A stretch of 8,842 nt of DNA. Source: Pseudomonadota bacterium. Lineage in GTDB: Bacteria > Pseudomonadota > Alphaproteobacteria > Rhizobiales > Hyphomicrobiaceae. The notes under the pieces were generated by a model. It had not been told where the DNA came from and searched no databases. It worked only from the letters and a program-made list of their open reading frames with translations. Positions 1 to 6,678 of the stretch are shown one piece after another (position 1 is the stretch's first letter; each line of letters opens with the position of its first letter). The position numbers and the translations under genes were made by a program. The stretch spans positions 1 through 8,842 of the forward strand of contig JAEZBU010000046.1 in assembly GCA_023426855.1 (NCBI GenBank). Direction: 5' to 3'.

Positions 1-2
1 CG

Positions 3-692
3 TTAGGGTGGCGGCAATCCGCCATCGATAACGCACCTCTATGGGTGAAGGCCAGGTTTGGTCCTCTCGCGACGTATCTCGACATGCTGTTCGTGGATCA
101 TGGCGTTTTCCGCATGATTTACGTCAACAAGCACAAGCTCGGCGAGCGCGCGTGGCGCTCGGCGCAGCCGGCTCCCCACCACATCAAGGCGTTGGCGCAG
201 CAGGGCATCCGCACGATCGTCAATCTGCGCGGACCGCGGCTGTGCGGCAGCTACTGGCTGGAACAGGAAGCCTGCCGCCGCTATGGCGTGGAACTTGTGG
301 ATTTCCAGGTCCGTTCGCGGGATGCGCCGCGCCGGTCGGAGCTGTTTGCGGCGCGCGACCTGTTCCAGCAGATCGAATATCCCTTCCTGCTGCATTGCAA
401 ATCGGGCGCCGATCGCGCCGGGTTGATGAGCGTGCTGTATCGCTTCCTGCATGAGGGCGTGCCGCTGGTCGAGGCCAAGCGCGAGCTGTCATTGCGCTAC
501 GGCCATATCCGGCAGGCCGACACCGGCATTCTCGACTATTTCTTCGAGCGTTATCTGCAGGATACCGAGAAGCGGCCGATGCCGTTCTTCGACTGGGTCG
601 AGCAGGTCTATGATCCCGAGGAACTGCGCCGCACCTTCCGCGCCAACGGTATGGCGAACCGGCTGGTGAACTCGATCCTGCGCCGGGAATAA
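3..692 (+). CDS. Protein-tyrosine/dual-specificity phosphatase-like protein (5' end probably outside window)
   Basis: The protein carries the cysteine-phosphatase signature HCKSGADR (HC-X5-R), with Cys118 and Arg124 as putative nucleophile and phosphate-binding residue when numbered from the GTG at 45. The preceding segment (about residues 35-115: WRSAQP, then TIVNLRG) is typical of small bacterial DSP/PTP-like phosphatases. No signal peptide or clear membrane segment is visible, so a cytoplasmic or membrane-peripheral enzyme is likely; the substrate is unknown. The frame is open to the window edge with 14 sense codons before the GTG at 45 (ending ...PLW), and that segment looks coding. GTG45 also has no good ribosome-binding site, so I treat the gene as 5'-partial; if GTG45 is the true start the protein is 215 aa. 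It ends 21 bp from the convergent msbA-type gene. Caulobacter CtpA, a PTP-like protein linked to lipid A and envelope integrity, is a possible functional analogue (inference). Confidence 0.85.
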   Translation, partial: LGWRQSAIDNAPLWVKARFGPLATYLDMLFVDHGVFRMIYVNKHKLGERAWRSAQPAPHHIKALAQQGIRTIVNLRGPRLCGSYWLEQEACRRYGVELVDFQVRSRDAPRRSELFAARDLFQQIEYPFLLHCKSGADRAGLMSVLYRFLHEGVPLVEAKRELSLRYGHIRQADTGILDYFFERYLQDTEKRPMPFFDWVEQVYDPEELRRTFRANGMANRLVNSILRRE

Positions 693-713
693 CAGTTTTT
701 CCAGTCTGCCCCG

Positions 714-2513
714 TTAGCCCGCCGGCATGAGCTGGGAGGCGACCAATCGCGCATAGGCGCCGTTGGCCGCCATCAACTCGGTATGGGTGCCTTTTTCCAC
801 AAGCGTCCCATCCTCGATAACCGCGATCAGATCGGCCTGCTGCACGGTCGACAGGCGATGCGCGATGACCAGCGTGGTGCGGTTGCGGGTGAAGGTCGCC
901 AGTGCCTTCTGCACCAGGGCTTCGGACTCGGTGTCGAGCGCGCTTGTGGCCTCGTCGAGCAACAGAAACGGCGCGTCCTTCAGGATCGCACGGGCCAGCA
1001 CGATACGCTGGCGCTGGCCGCCGGACAGCCGCTGCCCGCGATCACCGACCGGCGTGTCGTAGCCCTGCGGCTGAGCCAAGATGAAATCGTGCGCGGCGGC
1101 GGCCTGCGCTGCTGCCTTGATCTCCGCATCGCTGGCATCGAGGCGACCGAGCGCGATGTTGGCGCGGATCGTATCGTCGAACAGCGTCACTTCCTGGCTA
1201 ACGATCGAAATCGCGCCGCGCAGCGATTGCAGCGTCACCGCCCGCAAATCCTGGCCATCGATGGTGATGCTGCCGGAGTCGATGTCGAACAGGCGCGGCA
1301 CCAGGTTGATGATGGTGGATTTTCCGGCGCCGGAACGCCCGACCAGCGCCACCGTACTGCCGCCGGGTACGTTGAGGCTGAAATTCTGCAGCGTCCGCAC
1401 CGGACTGTCGGGCAGGTACGAAAAATCGACGTCGTCGAAATCGATCGCGCCCTTCGTCACCTTCAGGGCCTTGGCGTCGGGTGCGTCGACGATCGTCGGC
1501 TTGTCGTCGATCAGCTCGTAGATGCGTTCGGTCGCCGACAGGCCTTCCTGAATGCGCGCGGACAGATTGCCGAGCGCGCGGATCGGTTGGGCTGCCATCA
1601 GCAAGGCGGTAAGGAAGCCCATCAGATCGCCGATCGTCGAGCCGCCCTGCGAGATGCGCCAATAAGCGAACGCCACGACGCCGGCGACGGCTATGCCGCC
1701 GAGCGCTTCCAGCATCGGATCAAGTCGCGCACGTGCGCGGACTGCTTTCATTTTCAGCCGGAAGACGTTCTCGAAGCTGTCCTTGACCCGCGTCACCACG
1801 TAATTTTCAAGCCGGAATGTCTTGATCAGCCGTGCGCTGGAGAGGTACTCCGCCAGCAGCGAGGTCATGTCGCCCATGCCGGTCTGCGTACGGCGCGCGA
1901 ACTGCCGAAGCCGCTTGCTGACGACGGCAATCGGCCACGCAGCGATCGGGTAGACGCCGAGCACGATCACCGTCAGCGCCCAGTCGAGATACAGCATGGT
2001 GCCAGCCAGGGCGATGATCGAGAGCGTATCGCGAATAGCTGTGTTCAACGCGGCTTGGGCGGCGGTGTGGATGTACTGCACGTCGTTGGTCAGTCGTGAC
2101 ATGAGCTGGCCCGGCGCTTCGCGCGTGATGCTGGCATAGTCGGCCGCGATCAGGCTGGCGAAGGCGTGGCTCTGAATGTCGGTGGTCATGCGCTGGACGA
2201 TGCGGTTCGTCACCACCGTCTGCAGGTACAGGAACAGACTGCGGATCATGGTCACGAACACGATCGCGCCGAGCACCAGCGGCAGCAGGTCCGGACTGCC
2301 GGTCATCAGCGAGTCGAACGATTGCTTGATGATGATGGGGTAGCTGGCGCTGGCCGCAGCCAGCAGGCCGGTCAGGGCGAGTGCCACCAGAAGCTGCCGC
2401 CAGCGCGGCCAGACCCATTCCTTCAGGAACCGGGCCAGCAGAACCTTGTAGCGGGCGTCAAGGCTGACGACCGCCGGCTTCTGGACAGAGCCGCTCGGGT
2501 CGGCTTGGGGCAC
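714..2513 (-). CDS. msbA: MsbA-type ABC exporter, fused permease and ATPase
   Basis: A 599-aa half-transporter that would act as a homodimer in the inner membrane, flipping lipid A-core or a related lipid at the cost of ATP. Residues about 35-320 form the six-helix type 1 exporter domain; hydrophobic segments are visible near 40-62, 76-98, 158-200 and 270-310. The ATPase domain covers about 355-590, with Walker A GRSGAGKST (392-400), Q-loop Gln440, signature LSGGQ (496-500), Walker B FLLLDE (516-521) and H-loop His552. All catalytic motifs are intact and the length is normal for MsbA (about 580-600 aa). The start is GTG at 2513, placed by a GGAGG four bases upstream; an overlapping ATG at 2517 is in another frame and stops after 19 codons. 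It lies downstream of the DUF4170 gene (53-bp gap) and is probably cotranscribed with it. Substrate assignment to lipid A is by family; other type 1 lipid or drug exporters look similar. Confidence 0.88.
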   Translation of the reverse strand: MPQADPSGSVQKPAVVSLDARYKVLLARFLKEWVWPRWRQLLVALALTGLLAAASASYPIIIKQSFDSLMTGSPDLLPLVLGAIVFVTMIRSLFLYLQTVVTNRIVQRMTTDIQSHAFASLIAADYASITREAPGQLMSRLTNDVQYIHTAAQAALNTAIRDTLSIIALAGTMLYLDWALTVIVLGVYPIAAWPIAVVSKRLRQFARRTQTGMGDMTSLLAEYLSSARLIKTFRLENYVVTRVKDSFENVFRLKMKAVRARARLDPMLEALGGIAVAGVVAFAYWRISQGGSTIGDLMGFLTALLMAAQPIRALGNLSARIQEGLSATERIYELIDDKPTIVDAPDAKALKVTKGAIDFDDVDFSYLPDSPVRTLQNFSLNVPGGSTVALVGRSGAGKSTIINLVPRLFDIDSGSITIDGQDLRAVTLQSLRGAISIVSQEVTLFDDTIRANIALGRLDASDAEIKAAAQAAAAHDFILAQPQGYDTPVGDRGQRLSGGQRQRIVLARAILKDAPFLLLDEATSALDTESEALVQKALATFTRNRTTLVIAHRLSTVQQADLIAVIEDGTLVEKGTHTELMAANGAYARLVASQLMPAG

Positions 2514-2517
2514 ACAT

Positions 2518-2522
2518 CCTCC
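2518..2522 (-). promoter_or_regulatory. Ribosome-binding site that fixes the GTG start of the msbA-type gene
   Basis: On the minus strand the sequence reads GGAGG-ATGT-GTG. The GGAGG is four bases from the in-frame GTG and directly abuts an out-of-frame ATG. The ATG is too close to be used well and opens only a 19-codon reading frame, so the GTG is preferred. Confidence 0.6.
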
Positions 2523-2566
2523 GAAACGTGATTGTTGCGCAGTCGTCGGCTGCGGTTGACGCGGTG

Positions 2567-2827
2567 TCAGACCTTGCTGGAGCCGGGAATTGGCATTGTG
2601 TCGGGGTCGAGCAGGCGATGCAGATGGACGATGAAATAACGCATGTGGGCGTTGTCGACCGTGCTCTGCGCCTTGCCCTTCCAGGCTTTGTAGGCTTCGG
2701 CGTAGTTTGGATAGATGCCGACGACGTCGAGTTTCTCGAGGTCGCGGAACGTGACGCCCTCAAGCGATTCCAGCTCACCCCCAAACACGAGGTGCAAAAG
2801 CTGCTTGGGCGGCTGCTGAGTGCTCAT
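2567..2827 (-). CDS. DUF4170 family protein (small alphaproteobacterial protein)
   Basis: An 86-aa protein that I recognise as DUF4170, from the central F.DLEKLDVVG-Y.NY..A..AWK pattern (residues 27-50) and the C-terminal stretch MRYFIVHLHRLLDP (62-75). It has no signal peptide, membrane helix or cysteine, and is probably a small cytoplasmic protein. No biochemical function is known to me. In other alphaproteobacteria I recall DUF4170 genes next to lipid A/Kdo genes (waaA/kdtA, lpxK), which fits its place here just upstream of an msbA-type exporter. The start ATG at 2827 has AGGAGA nine bases upstream, a good site. The gene follows ubiA in the same direction after 102 bp, so the three could form one transcript, or there may be a promoter in the 102-bp gap. 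Confidence 0.85.
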   Translation of the reverse strand: MSTQQPPKQLLHLVFGGELESLEGVTFRDLEKLDVVGIYPNYAEAYKAWKGKAQSTVDNAHMRYFIVHLHRLLDPDTMPIPGSSKV

Positions 2828-2929
2828 AGGATGCGTTCTCCTGCAATCGCGTTGCGCTGGTGATTACCTGTTGCCTCATGCGGTGCCCAAGGGCAAGAGC
2901 GCGTGCTGGCGCACTGGCCGGTACTTCGC

Positions 2930-3886
2930 TCACGCAAGGCCGGCAAGCGCCGAGATCGCCATATCGGCAAGCAGTCCCAGAAACAGCGCCCACCCGACAT
3001 CGCGGTTGGAGCGGAAACGACGCAGGCAGTTGGATGGATCGTCGATATTGAGCGTCGCCACCTGCCACGCGAGCTGTACACCAACGAGAGCGAGCGCGGT
3101 GTAGAAGATCAGATGTGCGCCAGCCGCAAATCCGGCAATCGCCCACAGGATGACTGCGGCTGAATAGAATCCGGCGATCCAGTCCTTCGTCGCGTCGCCG
3201 AACCGCAAGGCCGTCGAGCGCAGGCCCAGCATCGCGTCGTCGTCCTTGTCCTGGTGGGCGTAGATCGTGTCGTAGCCGATGGTCCAGAACACGCATCCGA
3301 CGTAGAGCGCAATCGGCGCCAGGGACAGTTCGCCGTAGATCGCAGCCCAGCCGACCAGCGCGCCCCACTTGAAGGTCAGGCCGAGGACGACCTGCGGCCA
3401 CGACGTGAACCGCTTCATGAACGGATAGATTGCGACCAGCGCCAGAGACGAGATGGCGAGCCAGATCGTAAATTCGTTGAACTGCAGCAGCACCAGCAGC
3501 CCGGTCAGAGACAGGGCGATGGCGAACATCAACGCCTGCATCACACTGACCTGGCCGGATGGGATCGGCCGGCTGGCGGTCCGCGCGACGCTGCCGTCGT
3601 AGTCGCGGTCGACGATGTCGTTATAGGTGCAGCCGGCGCCGCGCATGACCAATGCGCCAATGGCGAAAAGCACGAGATACCAAAGGCTTGGGTAAGGACG
3701 GCCACGCGCAAGTTCGGCCAACGCAAGCGCCCACCAACACGGGAAAAGCAGTAGCCATGTTCCGATCGGCCGGTCGACGCGGGCCAGCTTCAGGTATGGC
3801 AACGCGAACGCCGGCGCATAGCGATCCACCCAGTTGTCTGGCGGGGCATCAGCAATCAAAACTTGGGTCTCGGATGGTGGACGCAT
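2930..3886 (-). CDS. ubiA: 4-hydroxybenzoate polyprenyltransferase UbiA
   Basis: A 318-aa polytopic inner-membrane protein of the UbiA superfamily. It joins a polyprenyl chain to 4-hydroxybenzoate, the membrane-anchoring step of ubiquinone synthesis. The first aspartate-rich motif is NDIVDRDYD (89-97) and the second region is YDTIYAHQDKDDD (205-217); together they bind Mg2+ and the prenyl diphosphate. RPIGTWLLLFPCWW (39-52) is also typical of the 4-hydroxybenzoate branch, as is SRPIPSG (105-111). About eight or nine hydrophobic segments follow the family pattern, and the length is normal (about 290-320 aa). The ATG at 3886 has only a weak site (GCAGG about four bases before it), and a short palindrome at 3892-3905 overlaps this leader. 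It is divergent from rsmE and followed by DUF4170 and the msbA-type gene. Other UbiA members (haem O or chlorophyll synthases) are less likely given these motifs. Confidence 0.95.
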   Translation of the reverse strand: MRPPSETQVLIADAPPDNWVDRYAPAFALPYLKLARVDRPIGTWLLLFPCWWALALAELARGRPYPSLWYLVLFAIGALVMRGAGCTYNDIVDRDYDGSVARTASRPIPSGQVSVMQALMFAIALSLTGLLVLLQFNEFTIWLAISSLALVAIYPFMKRFTSWPQVVLGLTFKWGALVGWAAIYGELSLAPIALYVGCVFWTIGYDTIYAHQDKDDDAMLGLRSTALRFGDATKDWIAGFYSAAVILWAIAGFAAGAHLIFYTALALVGVQLAWQVATLNIDDPSNCLRRFRSNRDVGWALFLGLLADMAISALAGLA

Positions 3887-3891
3887 GTGCC

Positions 3892-3905
3892 TGCAATGAA
3901 TTGCA
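3892..3905. promoter_or_regulatory. 14-bp palindrome in the ubiA leader, possible operator
   Basis: The sequence TGCAAT-GA-ATTGCA is a perfect 6-bp inverted repeat with a 2-bp centre, starting six bases upstream of the ubiA start codon. It would overlap the translation start region and could be an operator or a small mRNA hairpin. A single 14-bp palindrome can occur by chance, so confidence is low. Confidence 0.25.
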
Positions 3906-3969
3906 CTGATTTGAGCGGCAAACTAGGCGGCAAGCCGCGTGGCCGCAACGCTCTGACAGGGAAAAAAGA

Positions 3970-4045
3970 CTAGTGTGATGATCGAGAAATTCGTCAGCCC
4001 TGGCCGCGCGTCCGAGAGCGAATTTCTCGATCTGAATCACACTAG
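3970..4045. repeat. Long imperfect palindrome / hairpin element, copy 1
   Basis: The outer arms are CTAGTGTGAT (3970-3979) and ATCACACTAG (4036-4045). The inner arms are GATCGAGAAATTCG (3980-3993) and CGAATTTCTCGATC (4019-4032). Every arm base pairs. A 3-nt bulge (TGA, 4033-4035) lies on the right side only, and the loop is 25 nt (3994-4018). It sits in the divergent ubiA/rsmE region, upstream of both genes, so it is not a 3' terminator. Its ends match those of copy 2, which suggests a family of dispersed intergenic palindromes (REP/RIME-like) or a structured RNA leader. Family membership is inferred. Confidence 0.9.
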
Positions 4046-4058
4046 CAAATCCATGATT

Positions 4059-4136
4059 CTAGTGTCCCTTTTAATTCCGAAGTTCGCTGAGGGACCTAGC
4101 ATCGAAGTAAGGCGAACTTCGGAATTGGGACACTAG
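4059..4136. repeat. Long imperfect palindrome / hairpin element, copy 2
   Basis: The outer arms are CTAGTGTCCC (4059-4068) and GGGACACTAG (4127-4136). The inner arms are AATTCCGAAGTTCGC (4073-4087) and GCGAACTTCGGAATT (4112-4126). All arm bases pair. A 4-nt bulge (TTTT, 4069-4072) lies on the left side only, and the loop is 24 nt (4088-4111). It begins 13 bp after copy 1, has the same layout and the same seven terminal bases at each end, but a different inner stem sequence. It ends 47 bp before the rsmE start, so it may lie in the rsmE 5' leader. Confidence 0.9.
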
Positions 4137-4183
4137 GGCACGATAGCACGAGCCAGAACGACGCAGTTGGGTTAAGAGGCGGC

Positions 4184-4930
4184 ATGGCCATTCATGATTT
4201 CAGTGCGCAGCGGCTTTTCGTCGAGCACGACCTCGCACCCGGGGTTGCCGTTGCGTGCGCGCCCGAGCAGGTGAACTACCTGCGCAACGTGCTGCGGCTC
4301 GCTGACGGTGCCGAGATCCTGATCTTCAACGGCCGCGATGGCGAGTGGAAGGCGACGCTGCGGATCACCGGCAAGCGAACCTGCAGCCTCGAGCCGGTTG
4401 AGCGCATCCGCGCGCAGCAGGATGGCCCCGACATCCACTACGTGTTCGCGCCGCTGAAGCGCGCCCGGCTCGACTACATGATCCAGAAGGCGACGGAACT
4501 CGGCGTCGCCCGGCTGCAGCCCGTCCTGACCCGGCATACCATCGCCGAGCGGGTGAATCTGGACCGCATGCGCGCCAACGCCATCGAGGCGGCGGAGCAG
4601 TGCGGTATCCTGCGCATTCCGGACATCGGCGAACCCGCTCGCCTCGATCGGTTGATTGCGGCCTGGGATCCGGCCCGGCCGCTGGTGTTCTGTGACGAGG
4701 CCGCAGAGATACAGAGCCCGCTGGAGGCGTTGTCGCGAACGCAGTCTGGTCCACTGGGCCTACTCATCGGCCCAGAAGGTGGCTTCGCAACTGACGAGCG
4801 CGAGCTGTTGATCCGGCAACCTTTTACCGTTCGCCTGTCCCTCGGTCCGCGGATCATGCGCGCCGACACCGCCGCGATCGCTGCGCTGGCGCTGATCAAT
4901 GCTGCGCTCGGTGATTGGCGAAGTGCCTGA
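4184..4930 (+). CDS. rsmE: 16S rRNA (uracil(1498)-N(3))-methyltransferase RsmE
   Basis: A 248-aa SPOUT-class methyltransferase that makes m3U at position 1498 of 16S rRNA in the decoding centre, using S-adenosylmethionine. Residues about 1-70 form the N-terminal PUA-like RNA-binding part (NYLRNVLRLADG at 31-42). The trefoil-knot domain follows with KATELGV (102-108), EAAEQCG (135-141), the SAM-binding loop LIGPEGGF (194-201) and the knot motif LGPRIMRADTA (220-230). The family more often has LG.RILR.ETA, so Met and Asp here are mild substitutions. The length is normal for the family. The ATG has AGAGG four bases upstream. The gene is divergent from ubiA, with the twin hairpins between them, and is followed 155 bp later by gshA in the same direction; the pairing of these two genes is common in alphaproteobacteria as far as I recall. 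Confidence 0.94.
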   Translation: MAIHDFSAQRLFVEHDLAPGVAVACAPEQVNYLRNVLRLADGAEILIFNGRDGEWKATLRITGKRTCSLEPVERIRAQQDGPDIHYVFAPLKRARLDYMIQKATELGVARLQPVLTRHTIAERVNLDRMRANAIEAAEQCGILRIPDIGEPARLDRLIAAWDPARPLVFCDEAAEIQSPLEALSRTQSGPLGLLIGPEGGFATDERELLIRQPFTVRLSLGPRIMRADTAAIAALALINAALGDWRSA

Positions 4931-5085
4931 GAAATCCGGACTTTCCGAGCCACTGAAGCGACCGACCTGATACCACTTGCACGGGCACATTGAAGGGAGC
5001 ACTTGTGCTTCGATGCAGAGGGCGATAACTCTCCGACTAAGACTTCATCAATCCCGAACTAACGAACAAAAGCCCAGAGGCTGCG

Positions 5086-6471
5086 ATGTCGACGCGACAG
5101 GATGCAGGGACGCCTAGTCCGACAGTGAGCGGCAAGAATGATCTGGTTGCGTGGATCGCCGCCGGTTCGAAGCCCAAAGAGGATTGGCGCATCGGCACCG
5201 AGCACGAGAAGTTCGTGTTTCAGACCGACACCCTGGGGCCGGTTCCCTATGAAGGTCCGCGCGGCATCCGTGCCTTGATGGAAGGGCTGATCGAGCGGCA
5301 CAAGTGGGAGCCGATCATGGAGGGCGAGAACATCATCGCCCTCAAGCGGCCAGCCGGTGAAGGTTCGGAAACGATATCGCTGGAGCCCGGCGGACAGTTC
5401 GAGCTGTCGGGCGCGCCAGTCGAGACCGTGCATCAGACCTGTGCCGAGACCCGCCAGCATCTGGTCGAGGTGTCGGAGGTTGGCGGCAGGCTGGGGCTGG
5501 GCTTCCTCGGTCTCGGGTTCTCGCCCAAGTGGACATTGGCCGAAACCCCGCGCATGCCCAAGCAGCGCTATGGTGTGATGACGCGCTATATGCCCCAGGT
5601 CGGCTCGAACGGGCTCGACATGATGTACCGGACCTCGACCATCCAGGTGAACCTGGACTTCGGCGACGAGGCCGACATGGTCAAGAAGTTCCGCGTGTCG
5701 CTGGCGCTACAACCGATCGCGACGGCGCTGTTTGCATCCTCGCCGTTCAAGGAAGGTAAGCCGAACGGTTTCAAGTCCTTACGCTCCGAAGTGTGGCGCG
5801 ATACCGACCGCAACCGCACCGGCATGCTGCCGTTCGTGTTTGAAGATGGCATGAGTTTCGAGCGCTATGTGGACTATGCGCTCGATGTGCCGATGTATTT
5901 CGTCTACCGCGACGGCCAGTACATCGATGTCGCAGGCGCATCGTTCCGCGATTTCATGGCTGGACGGCTGGCGCAGCTGCCCGGCGAACGGCCGACGCTC
6001 GACGATTGGTCGGATCACGTCACAACACTGTTTCCGGAAGTACGCATGAAGCGCTTCCTCGAGATGCGCGGTGCCGATGGTGGCCGCTGGCGGCGCATTT
6101 GCGCACTGCCGGCGTTCTGGGTCGGGCTTCTCTACAGCAGCTCTGCGCTGGATGCGGCCTGGGATCTGATCAAGAACTGGTCGACGGAGGAACGGCAAGG
6201 GCTACGCGACGGTGTGCCGGCCGCCGCGCTCGACGCAAAGTTCCGCAATGGCACTGTGCGCCACATTGCCACCCAGGTGGTCGACATCGCGCGGTCCGGT
6301 CTGGTTGATCGCAAGCGGTTGAACGTCAACGGCCGCGACGAGACCATTCATCTGGATTTCGTGTCGGAGATCGTGGCCAGCGGCCGCACCCCGGCTGATG
6401 ACCTGCTGGAGATGTATAACGGCCCCTGGCAGCAGAATATCGACCGCGTTTTCAAGGACTACGCGTTCTGA
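5086..6471 (+). CDS. gshA: Glutamate-cysteine ligase, plant/alphaproteobacterial type
   Basis: A 461-aa cytoplasmic enzyme that joins L-glutamate and L-cysteine with ATP to give gamma-glutamylcysteine, the first step of glutathione synthesis. It belongs to the GCS2 family shared by alphaproteobacteria and plants rather than the E. coli GshA type. Diagnostic stretches are WRIGTEHEKF (34-43), SLEPGGQFELSG (98-109), the MMYRTSTIQVNLDF run (179-192), EVWRDTDRNRTG (235-246) and KRFLEMRGAD (322-331); the glutamates in these motifs are expected to hold Mg-ATP and substrate. The length matches the family (about 450-460 aa) and no frameshift is visible. The ATG at 5086 has AGAGG five bases upstream. 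The 155-bp leader after rsmE could hold its own promoter, but no clear -35/-10 pair is visible. The partner gshB is not in the window. Confidence 0.95.
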   Translation: MSTRQDAGTPSPTVSGKNDLVAWIAAGSKPKEDWRIGTEHEKFVFQTDTLGPVPYEGPRGIRALMEGLIERHKWEPIMEGENIIALKRPAGEGSETISLEPGGQFELSGAPVETVHQTCAETRQHLVEVSEVGGRLGLGFLGLGFSPKWTLAETPRMPKQRYGVMTRYMPQVGSNGLDMMYRTSTIQVNLDFGDEADMVKKFRVSLALQPIATALFASSPFKEGKPNGFKSLRSEVWRDTDRNRTGMLPFVFEDGMSFERYVDYALDVPMYFVYRDGQYIDVAGASFRDFMAGRLAQLPGERPTLDDWSDHVTTLFPEVRMKRFLEMRGADGGRWRRICALPAFWVGLLYSSSALDAAWDLIKNWSTEERQGLRDGVPAAALDAKFRNGTVRHIATQVVDIARSGLVDRKRLNVNGRDETIHLDFVSEIVASGRTPADDLLEMYNGPWQQNIDRVFKDYAF

Positions 6472-6549
6472 GAAACGCAGCGCCCGTTGCATCTCGCGGC
6501 TGCATGATCACGGCTATGAGATCGGCCGAAAGAGGGACTTAAACGGCCA

Positions 6550-6570
6550 CGAGGATTAACGATATCCTCG
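6550..6570 (+). terminator. Small hairpin downstream of gshA, possible weak terminator
   Basis: The sequence CGAGGAT-TAACGAT-ATCCTCG has perfect 7-bp arms and a 7-nt loop, 78 bases after the gshA stop. It is followed by CTTGTC, not a T-run, so it lacks the tail of a strong intrinsic terminator. It may be a weak terminator, an mRNA-stabilising hairpin or an operator for the next gene. Confidence 0.35.
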
Positions 6571-6666
6571 CTTGTCGAGCCGGTCTTATGCCATCGGTGA
6601 GTTGGGGCATGGACGGTTCAGACTGTATTCATGCAACATAAGCAATAAATGGTGGCACTCAGGACT

Positions 6667-6670
6667 GGAG
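6667..6670 (+). promoter_or_regulatory. Ribosome-binding site supporting the GTG start at 6679
   Basis: GGAG lies eight bases before the GTG at 6679. The upstream in-frame ATG at 6649 has only AAGCAATAA before it, with no Shine-Dalgarno match, and would add ten polar residues ahead of an otherwise normal signal peptide. Confidence 0.5.
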
Positions 6671-6678
6671 ATCCACAC

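Noticed and set aside
783..2099. A 438-codon open frame on the plus strand opposite the msbA-type gene
   Set aside because: It is antisense to an intact ABC transporter with all motifs. Its composition (rich in Arg, Gln, Asp, His, no recognisable domain) is what a GC-rich gene's opposite strand gives. No ribosome-binding site supports it.
2775..3754. Open frames overlapping ubiA on both strands (2775-3401 minus; 3254-3754 plus)
   Set aside because: They are out-of-frame readings of a gene whose membrane segments and aspartate motifs are clear. They show no domain and start at arbitrary points.
3970..4136. The twin hairpins as intrinsic terminators
   Set aside because: The flanking genes are divergent, so no gene ends here. 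The stems are far longer than usual terminators and neither is followed by a run of T.
3970..4136. The twin hairpins as an insertion sequence or CRISPR repeats
   Set aside because: There is no transposase frame between or beside them, only two units with different inner sequences, and no spacer array. A tiny non-autonomous element remains possible but unproven.
4931..5085. A riboswitch or attenuator in the gshA leader
   Set aside because: Only trivial short inverted repeats (for example GCAC-TT-GTGC) are present; no recognised riboswitch core or terminator/antiterminator pair is visible.
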